DNA from: Theropithecus gelada
Lineage: Eukaryota; Chordata; Mammalia; Primates; Cercopithecidae
Length of the DNA stretch: 64,000 bases
Direction of reading: 5' to 3'
Assembly: GCF_003255815.1 (NCBI RefSeq)
Contig: NC_037682.1
Span: 11,155,325-11,219,324, forward strand
Under the pieces are notes generated by a model. It was not told the origin of the DNA. It worked only from the letters and a program-made list of their open reading frames with translations, and ran no database searches. The translations under genes and the position numbers were made by a program. Below are positions 14,701 through 25,300 of the stretch, piece by piece (position 1 is the stretch's first letter; each line of letters begins with the position of its first letter).

Positions 14701-17700
14701 CAAATTAGACAACTGAGATGAATTGGGTAAGTCCTAGAAAGACACAAATTATAAAACTGGCCAAGAAAAACTAGAAAATCTAGATTGAATTAGTAAATAA
14801 AAATCTTTTCACAAAGAAAATCTCATGCCCAGATGGCTTTGCTCAAGAATTCTACCATGCATTTAAATAAGAAAAATTACCAATCTTTCACAAAACTCTT
14901 TCTGAAAATAGAGGAATGAAATGCTTCCCAACTCATTCTGTGAGGACAGTATTACCTTGATACCAAAGCCAAGATATCTCAAAAAAAGAAAACTATAAGA
15001 CTAATATCTCTTATGAATATACATGTAAAAACCCTCAGAACAATGCTAGCAAGCTGAATCCAGCATGTATATAAAAAGGATTATACACAATGACTAAGAT
15101 TTATCCCAGAAATGCAAGTTTGATGTAACACCCCAAAATCAGTTAATGTAATATACCAGGGCGGGGCGCTGTGGCGTATGCCTGTAATCCTCGCACTTTG
15201 GGAGGTGGAGGCAGGCAGATCACTTGAGGTCAGGAGTTTGAGACCAGCCTGGTCAACAAGGTGAAACAAACCAAAAAAATTACCCGGGAGTGGTGACACA
15301 CGCCTGTAGTCCCAGCTACTCGGGAAGCTGAGGCACAAGAATCACTTGAACCCAGGAGGTGGAGGTTGCAGTGAGCCAAGATTATGCCACTTCACTCCAG
15401 CCTGGGCAACAGAGTGAGACTTCCTCTCAAAAAAAAAAAAAAAAAAAAAGTAACATATCATGTTAATAAAGGACAAAAATCATATGATCATATCAATACC
15501 TCTGGAAAAAGCATTTGACAAAATCTGCCATTCATGATAAAAAAACATTCTCTTGACCTCAATTAAAGGGAGTTTCCTCAACCTGAAAAAGGGCACCTAT
15601 GAAAAATTTGTAACTAACATATTTAATGGTAAGAGACTAGATCTAGCAAGGCAACGATCCCCACTCTCATCACATGTATTCAATGTATGTAGAAAATCCT
15701 AAGGAATCAATCACATACAGGTGTACTTCAGACATATTGTGGGTTTGGTTCTAGACCATCACAATAAAACGAATATTGCAAGAAAGCGAGTCATAACATA
15801 AAAGTTATGCTTATATTATTCTGTAGCCTATTAAGTTTGCAATAGCATTACATGTAAAAAAGTACCTGCTTTAATTAAAAATACTTTATTGCTAAAAAAA
15901 TGCTAGCAAAGTGAGCACTTGCCGTTTGAAGAAAGGCACCAATTGACTTATCTGACGCATGGTTGTCACAAACCTTTAACCTGTAAAAAATGAAATTATC
16001 TGTGAAGTACAATAAAGCAAAGCACAATAAAATGAGACGTGCCTGTACTTACAAAACTATTAGAATTTTTTTTTTTTTTTTTTTTTTTTTGAGACAGAGT
16101 CTTGCTCTGTCACCCATGCTGGAGTGCAGTGGTGCAGTGGCACCATCTCAGCTCACTTCCACCTCCACCTCCCAGGTTCAAGCAATTCTCATGCCTGAAC
16201 CTCCCAAGTAACTGGGACTACAGGTGTGCACCACCACTCCTGGCTAATTTTTTTTTTTTTTTTTTTTTTGTATTTTTAGTAGAGATGGGGTTTCACCATG
16301 TTGCCCAGACTGGTCTTGAATTCCTTGCCTCAAGTGATCTGCCCACCTTGGCCTCCCAAAGTGCTGGGATTACAGGCATGAGCCACCGCGCCTGGGCCAC
16401 AAAACCATTAGAATTAATACATATGTTCAGCAAAGTTGCAGGATGCAAGGCTAATGTTCAAAAATCAATGGAATTTCTGTATATTACAAGTGAACTATCT
16501 GAAAATGAAATTAAGAAAATAATTCCATTCATCATAGCATAAAAATACTCAGGAATAACTTTAACAAAAATGTTAGGCTACAAAACATTGGTAAGGGAGA
16601 TTGAAGATTTAAGTACACAAAACAAATTCCATGTTTGTGGGTTGCAAAATATCTGTAATCTTAAGGTGGCAGTCTTCACCAAATCGATCTACAGATTAAA
16701 CACAATCCCTGTTAAAATATTTTTTTTGATATCCATTGATGAAGTGGTCCCAAAATTTACATGGAAAGACAAAGGACCTGGGATAGCCAAAGTGATATTG
16801 AAAAAGAACAATGTTGGTTAGGTAAAATGTGCCTCCATATAATGGAGTACATGCAGCAAGCATGAGTCTCAGCGGCATTATGCTGCTCATGTAAATTCAG
16901 CTTGCTCTCTCTAATGTCTCTGTGTGTGTGGATGTAGGATTATTTACTTAACTGGTGCTTATTGATGGCTGTTTGGCCTGTTTTTTTCTTGCCTTTTTTT
17001 TTCTTCAGCTTTTAAGTTCTGGGGTATATGTGCAGGATGTGCAGGTTTGTTACATAGGTAAAATTGTGCTATGGTGGTTTGTGCACAGATCAACCCATCA
17101 TCCTGGTATTAAGCCCAGCATCCATTCACTATTGTTCTTGATGCTTTCCCTCTTCCAACCCTCACCCCAACAGGCCCCAGTGTGTGTTGTTCCTCTTCCT
17201 GTGTGTCCACATGTTCTCATCATTCAGCTCTCACTTGTAAGTGAGAACATGCGGTGTTTGGTTTGCTGTTCCTGTGGTAGTTTGCTGAGGATAATGGCTT
17301 CCAGCTCCAACCATGTCTCTGCAAAGGACATGCTCTCATCCTTTTTATGGTTGCATAGTATTTCACATTTTCTTTATCCAACCTATTAATATTTTTCAAA
17401 ACAGTTTTGTTTAAAAAATTAAGTTCACCTGTAATCTTAAATCAGAATTTCAAAATGTACTGCATTTAAAATGATTTACTACTAAAATTCAAAATGTTTT
17501 TCTCTCACTATCATGTAGAAGAATATTACTCTGAATACCTACCTCTTGCTTCACTCAAACCATGTTATAAGTCAACCACAAGGAGCCTCTTCACTTAGAT
17601 TTTCATTGCACACCTTGTATTTCAATGTCCTTACTCTTCCACGGAAAAGGTCATAAATAATGCCCACCTAATGAAAACGAATCTCTCATAGATCTGATGC

Positions 17701-19313
17701 AACAATAATGGATCACATGCTTTCACATAAACAATGAGAATGAAGGAACAGCGTGAAGTAATCTGAGAATTAAATGACATTTGCTTTCAACAAACTATAA
17801 TTTTTTTCAAGGGAAAACAAATACTTTGTAATTATAACTCTTGAAAAAAGTCTTGTTTCTTGTAAAGTTATATACAAAAAAATCTGACAGTTTTAGCTTT
17901 GAATTATTTTCCGTACTCTACACTCTGATTTAGTGTAATGTATGAAGTGTTGGTACCTTAGTTCTTTCTACCGTGAATCCTCTAATGTTTACAGAGACTT
18001 AATGTTTGATTAAATATTTTTTTCACATTTACTGCATCTGCAAAAGTATCTTTTAATATGATCTCTCTGGCATTCTCCACACTGGAGTTTTTAAACAAAT
18101 GTGTTTCCACATTCATTACATCTGTAGGGTTTCTTTGCAACATAAATTCTCTGATATTCAACAAGGTTTGAACAACTGCTTTGGTGTTTTTCTCTGGTAT
18201 AAAATGTGTACAATCAGGTTTGTAATACAAGTAAAGGTACTACAATCCTCTTTATATATATAATGTTTTTCTTCAAAATACTCTTATTCACTTTAAAGGC
18301 TTAATTTTCTGAAAGTTTTTTTTTTACACTAATTACATTTATAATGGTTTCATTAAGTATGAATTCTCTGATTTTGAGTAAGATGTGAGCAGATAGCAAT
18401 GGCTTTTCCACATTTATATTTGTACAATTTTTCTAAAGTATAAATGCTTTCCTATGCAATAAGGTATGAACATTAATTAAAAGTTTTACCACGTTATTTA
18501 TATCTGTAGGGGTTTTCTTCAGTATGAATTATCTTACATACAGTAAGGTATGACAACCATTTAAAGGCTTTGCCACGTTCTTCACATTTCTAGGATTTCT
18601 CACTAGTATAATTTATGTTTGGAAAGGTATGAGGTGTGGTTAAAAGCTTTTCTACATTTTTCAGATTTCTAGAGTTTCTCTCTGGTATCAATTATCTTAC
18701 GTTTGAGGACCGTTAAAATGCTTTGCCATATTCAATCACAGGGTTCTCTCCAGTATGAATCTCTTATGTATAATAAGAGTTGAAGACTGGTTAAAAGCTT
18801 TACCACATTCTTTGCATTTGGAGGGTTTTTCTCCAGTACAAATTATCTTATGTTTAGTAAGGCTTGAGACGCACTTAAAAGGCTTTGTCACATCCTTTAC
18901 ATTTGTAGGGTTTCTCTCTAGTATGACTTCTGTCATGTTCATTATGGTTTGAAGACCAGTTAAAGGCTTTGGTACATTCTTTACATTTGTAGGGTTTCTC
19001 TCCACTATGAATTCTCTCATGTTTAATAAGAGTTGAGTAATGGTTAAAGGCTTTGCCACATTCTTCACATTTGTGGGAGTTCTCTCCAGTGTGAATTATC
19101 TTATGTGTAATAAGGGTTAATAACTGGTTGAAGGTTTTGCCACATTCTTCACATTGGTGGGGATTCTCTCCAGTGCGAATTATCTTATGTTTAGTAAGGG
19201 CCCAGAACTGGTTAAAGGCTTTGCCACATTCTTCACATCTGTAGGAATTCTGTCTAGTATGACTTCTCTGACGTTGAGTTAGGCGTGAAAGCATGTGAAA
19301 TAATTTGCCACAT

Positions 19314-19344
<31 letters not shown>

Positions 19345-22300
19345 GAGATAAAGTCTTGCTCTGTCGCCCAGGCTGGAGTGCAATGGCGTGATCTCAGCTC
19401 ACTGCAACTTCCGCCTCCCAGGTTCAAGCCATTCTCCTACCTCAGCCTCCTGAATAGCTGGAACTATAGGTGCATGCCACCAAGCCTGGCTAATTTTTTT
19501 GTATTTTTAGTAGAGATGGGGTTTCACCATGCTGGTCAGGCTGGTCTCGAACTCCTGACCTCAGGTGATCCACCCACCTCGCCCTCCCAGAGTGCTAGTA
19601 TTACAGGTGTGAGCCACGGCACCTGGCCAGTTTGCCATATTCTTTACATTTGAAGGGTTTCTCTCCAGTGTGTCATGTCTTATGTCTATTTGAATTCGAA
19701 AATTTGCTACAGACTTTCACACATGTATTGCATTAAAATATTTTGCTCTGAGTAGTTGACAAATTAATGACATTAACGATGTTAATGAAGTCCATTATGA
19801 CCTTTGTGCACTTTGCACTCACCCATACTTTTATAGCCTTTCCTTAATTGTAAATCTTCATGCTTACATTTTCCATATCTTTTTAGTATCACTTTTGGGA
19901 ATGAGTCTTTTATACCCTGTTCTGGCCAAGGGTCTTAGGTGAAATGAGAACATGTAACTGGGTGTTTCTCTACCATCTTGTGTCTCTCCACATTCCAGGG
20001 CTCTTTTCTTTGCTCCAAGTAGGTGATCAGGTCTGGTTTAGAGACAGCAATACCATTTGTAGGCTTCCAGGGGGTCCTAACATCTTACCTATGGATTTTC
20101 AAAGACCTGCAGGTCACAGGGCCCCAGAGGCTGGGCCCCCAGGAGATGATAACACAGCAGTGAAGGTGAGACCTGGAGCTCTGGTCAAAGATTTTTTAAA
20201 AAGATGGATGCTCATCATATTTACAACTCTATGCCTACCTTTTCATGTATATTCTCATTCTCTCTCTACCTGTCTGACACATACACACACACACACACAC
20301 ACACGATAATAGAGAAGTTTGCAATTGCTGGGCAAGCAGGACTGAAGTGGCTATTAGCAACTGGTGGTATGGGTGTGCAGAGGATGGGGGCACTCTCTGG
20401 GCTTCAGGTGGGTCATGTGGGGGCCCTGCAGAGGGAATCAGGGTGCCAGCAGAGGCAGGAGACCTTGAGGATCCTGGGTCTGAGGTAGAACTCTACTAGA
20501 TGTCCACACACCACACTGCTGACCATCATCCTGCCCACCCCTGGCCAGAAACTGCAGGAGAGCCTCTTTCTCTTGCAGTGTCCCTCCAGCACCCTCTACT
20601 GAGAAGGTTTAACATCTTACTTGCTTTAAGCAAGAAATGCTTAAAGAAGTTTAGTCATCTATCACAGGGTATATATTGGAGGGTACATTCACAGCTGAGA
20701 GGCAATACATTGATAACTGGCACAGGTATCCTTGATGGCTTTAGTAATGTGAGTGGTGGTAGGAGAGGAGGAGACTTCTTTGGTCCTCGGTGTGAAGAGA
20801 AATTTCTTTAGCTTGGGTTTCTGTGAAGCGATGAACCACACTGAGGGGATCTTTAGGCTGAGCTGTACCTGATCCTAAGACTAGATCTCTGGAATTCCTT
20901 GGGCATATGCCATGTATCTTTTATTTTTCCATTGTAGGGAAAACCAAGACCCAGACCTGGAGACCTGATTGAGATTTTTCGAATTGGCTATGAGCACTGG
21001 GCCATCTATGTAGAAGATGATTGCGTGGTCCATCTGGCTCCCCCGAGTAAGAATGAATAGTATATTGACATACTGATATTGAAGTTAGCCAAGTAAATAG
21101 AAGCACAGTTCATTCCTGTGTTCTTCAGTTATTGCCATTCTTTAGCAACGGGACCCCTTGAAGCATGACTGGACCGTTGTTTACTGTGACAGAGCTTGGT
21201 CTGTCTTCACCGAAAACCACCGAGTGTCCAGCCCTAAGAGTGATACAAGTGTAAAGAGCGTGGCCCAAGTTCCCTGACCTCCTAGAGGTCCCTTTGTTTA
21301 AAAACACACGTGTTAGAACTTGAGCTCCATTTTGTATTGACAAGAGTTGAGCATCTGTCCTCACCTTTCTGAGGATTCCCCAAGGAGGGTGCAGATGCTC
21401 ACATGTTCTGATCGTCATTTGTTTTCTATAGTCCTCAAACACTGCATCTGGCTTCTTGATCACCTTTGGCACCTTTGTCCTCACCTTGTCTCCCTGCTGT
21501 TCCAACACGCTCTGTGCTGTTTCACCCTCAATGTAGATAGAGCCCTCCTTTCATTTCTCACAGCTGTCTTAACATATGGCTGAGATTCAATTTGTGTTCA
21601 TTAAATCTTAGTGGAGATTTGATGGGGGAGGAGGTGATGATAGTAGAGGGAGATTACAGCAAAATGAGAAACAACTGAAAAATTGGGTGTCTAGAACCGC
21701 TGGTCACAATGGTTGTCTCAGGAGATAAGGCCTGATGAGGGCTGGGGTGTGGGAGAGGAAGGGGTAGGGGGACCCTGTTGAATACCCTTGAATGCCCTTT
21801 GAATGCTGTCTCCTGTGCAGGTATTGCCAGTTCAAAGTTGAATTACAGAAGGGCACTATACCACAGGCCTTTGGTCCTAACTTGTTCTCAGCTGTCATCT
21901 CCATGTCCTGTCCTCTTCCTCTGGCCCCATCTCTCACCATGCTGGGATGTTCCCATGGAGCAGAGCCCCTTTCTCATTGCCTCTCTTCTCTGCCCCATCA
22001 GCTCGTACTCTTCCCGCTTCTTGTCTCAGAACCTACTCCAAGAATGTGATAATTCATCTCGTCTTTCCAGACTAAGTCTAGGAGTTTCCCTCTTGTTCAA
22101 CCACAGAGATACTTATCAGTTATATCTTCCCCCACTCCTATCTTGCTCTCTCTGAAAATGAATTCTGCCATTTCTGCTCCTGAATGCTCAATTATCTGCT
22201 ACCAGCTTTTATAAAATCAGCAGATTCTCTTCAAATTTGTAAGAAAAGATCATGGAGCATTTCTTGCCCTTGGACAACTTATAAAGGGAAGGGTATAGAC

Positions 22301-25300
22301 ATTTGCATGTCGACATGGTTGTAGCAGAAAAACAGTGCTGGCTTTAAATGACTATCCACCTGGCTTTGGGCAGGTTCCTGACCCTCTTCGAGTCTCTGTC
22401 TCGTTTAAGGGCTTGAATATGATAATGTAGCAGCTTTCAAACATTTCTCTTTTCAAAGCTGTGGAACCCCATTTTCAAACATACCCTTAATGAGAATCCC
22501 CGTATTTGAGTATAGGTAACAGTCAAGTGGCTGTAGGTGGAAGCTGGCAGGAGCAGGTGCCATTCAGAGCCCTGCTTGGCTGGCTTCCCCTGTGCCCCTG
22601 TGGCAGCCCCAGAGGGAGGTGTGTCATGGAACCACCATAATCATGTATGTGATAGTCCTTTACCCAGGGACTGACACTCACATAGAGAGTGCTCTTTACA
22701 TGTTTGTGACGATTACTGAAGTCTGCTTAGGAAACGAAACTCAAATCCTAGGACTTGGGCAGGTCAGTGCAACACAATCAGGGACCACATGGGAAGGTGC
22801 TGCAAGAGTTTAATGACAAAGAGACTCCTGTGCAGGTTGAGAGCAAGGAGTGAGGCGCAGGGCAAAGGGCTTCTCAGGAAAGTTGATTCTCTGCAGTTCT
22901 TTGACTCCAACTCCCCCTCTTCTGTCACCCTTCTACTGATGATGCCAATGAGACCCCAGGGGAAGCAGCTTACTCAGAGCCTTAGACTGTGCTCTGCTCT
23001 GCTACTCCTTGCACGTCCCAACCTCTGTTTGTCTTTGGTCTCCAGGTGAGGAGTTTGAGGTGGGCAGTATTAGTTCCATCTTTAGCAATCGGGCTGTGGT
23101 GAAATACAGTCGTCTGGAGGATGTGCTGCATGGCTGCTCCTGGAAGGTCAATAACAAGCTAGATGGGACGTACCTGCCCCTACCGGTGGACAAGATCATC
23201 CAGCGTACAAAAAAGATGGTCAACAAGATCGTGCAGTACAGCCTGATTGAAGGGAACTGTGAGCACTTTGTCAATGGCCTCAGATACGGCGTACCCCGGA
23301 GCCAGCAGGTGTGACCCCATTTGCTCTGATGATGGCTTCTTCCAGAGCTTTCTTGGGGTTTGTCATTTCATTAGTGATCAGAATGGTAATTAGTGCTTTC
23401 TTTTTTTTTTTTTTTTTTTTGGGATGGAGTCTCGCTGTGTCGCCCAGGCTGGAGTGCAGTGGTCGGATCTCAGCTCACTGCAAGCTCCGCCTCCCGGGTT
23501 CACGCCATTCTCCTGCCTCAGCCTCCCGAGTAGCTGGACTACAGGCGCCCGCCACCTCCCCCGGCTATTTTTTTGTATTTTTTAGTAGAGACGGGGTTTC
23601 ACCGTGTTAGCCAGGATGGTCTCAATCTCCTGACCTCGTGATCTGCCCGTCTCGGCCTCCCAAAGTGCTGGGATTACAGGCGTGAGCCACCGCGCCCGGC
23701 ATCAGTGCTTTCATTATATTATTCGTTGTACTAGTAGGGCCTTCTATTTCTGCAGGACTTTATGGTTCAAGAGGTGTTTTCACCTTTATTAACCCAGGGA
23801 GGAGAGAAAAGGCACTGGGCTAATAGTAAGACCACCGGTTGGAGCCCCAGCTCAACTATTAACTAGAGGGGTATGCTTGGTCAAGTCACTATATTTCTGA
23901 AAGCTTTTCTTTCTATTCTTTTTTTCCCCCTCTTTCTTTGGAGACAGGGTCTCACTCTGTCACCTAGGCTGGAGTGTAATGGCATAATCATGGCTCATTG
24001 CAACCACAACCTCCTGGGCTCAGGCAATCCTCCTGCCTTAGCCTCCTGAATAGCTGGGACTTCAGGCGTGCATCACCACACCCAGATAATTTTAATTTTT
24101 TTGTAGAGAGGCGGTTTTGCTATGTTGCCCAGGCTGGTCTTGAACTCCTGGGCTCAAATGATCCTCCACTTCAGCCTCCCAAAGTGCTGGGATTACAGGT
24201 GTGAGCCACCGTGCCTGGCCAAAGACCATTTCTTCCTTAACAAAGCAGGGATAAGCGGAAGCAGATACCTTGTTGCTAAAATTGTAAACTAGTACCTTGT
24301 GGGCCACATCTTGGATGCACGCACACACACACACACACACACACACAATTTTTGTTTGAATTACCTACCAATATTAAAAAATATAGACATTTTATATAAA
24401 ATTTTATATAAAAATATGTAGCTTCTCAGCTTCTCTCTCTCTCTCTCTCTTTTGAGACAGAGTTTTGTTCTGTCACCCAAGCTGGAATGCAGTAGTGCAG
24501 TCTCGGCTCACTGCAACCACCGCCTCTTGGGTTCAAGCAATTCTTATGCCTCAGTCTCCCAAGTAGCTGGGATTACTAGGTGTGCACCACCACGTCCAGC
24601 TAATTTTTGTATTTTTAGTAGAGACGGGGTTTCGCCACGTTGGCCAGGCTGGTCTGGAATGCCTGACCTCAGGTGATCCACCCACCTCGGCCTCCCAGAG
24701 TGCTACATTACAGGCGTGAGCCACTGCGCCTGGCCCTCAGCTTTTCTTTAACAGACAATTGATCAGGCCACTGTGCTGGCATTCCTACTTGCTGATACTC
24801 TGTAGGGACATGCTGTGGCTTTGCAGGGGATAAGGGGTAGGTGTGTCACCCACCTGCCTCACTCACATTACCTTCCTGGCCTATACTGCATTTGGCTCTG
24901 TCATTTCCTTCCATATAGAGAAGTAATAAATTCATGTAGTTCAGTGCTTGTGAAAGAACTTTGAATCCTAAATATATGTAAAAACTTGAGCTGTTCATAT
25001 TAATAGGCGATCCTTACTAAAACTCCATGTGATGAGCAGAGAAAGTATTTATTATCACCCCCCCCCCCCCCTTTTTTCTTTTTTGAGACAGAGTCTCACT
25101 CTGTCACTCAGACTGGAGTGCAGTGGCACGATCTTGGTTCACTGCAACCTCTGCCTCCCAGGTTCAAGCGATTCTCCTGCCTCAGTCTCCCAAGTAGCTG
25201 GGACTACAGGTACATGCCACCACGCCCAGCTAATTTTTGTATTTTTAGTAGAGACAGGGTTTCACCATGTTGGCCAGGATGGTCTCAATCTCTTGACCTC

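Larger units (their letters stand above)
11950..16820 (+). mobile_element. Ancient L1M, + strand, interrupted three times
   Basis: Degenerate ORF1/ORF2-like sequence: 'atggaggccagaaggcagtg' (12612), 'tttatatccagtaatatatc' (12680), 'agcatttgacaaaatctgcc' (15510), 'ttacatggaaagacaaagga' (16757). Alus at 15159-15449 and 16066-16398 and a Tigger remnant at 15718-16045 split it. It has no usable reading frame. Confidence 0.8.

Noticed and set aside
16102..16542. 146-codon frame with proline-rich start
   Set aside because: An antisense Alu frame running into L1M sequence. Similar Alu frames at 3241, 7643, 19285, 23998, 25029, 49626, 50033 and 63522 were left out for the same reason.
18875..19294. 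Possible functional C2H2 zinc-finger gene
   Set aside because: The open stretch is bounded by stops, frameshifts and an Alu, and the KRAB part has a stop and no intron. It is a processed pseudogene.
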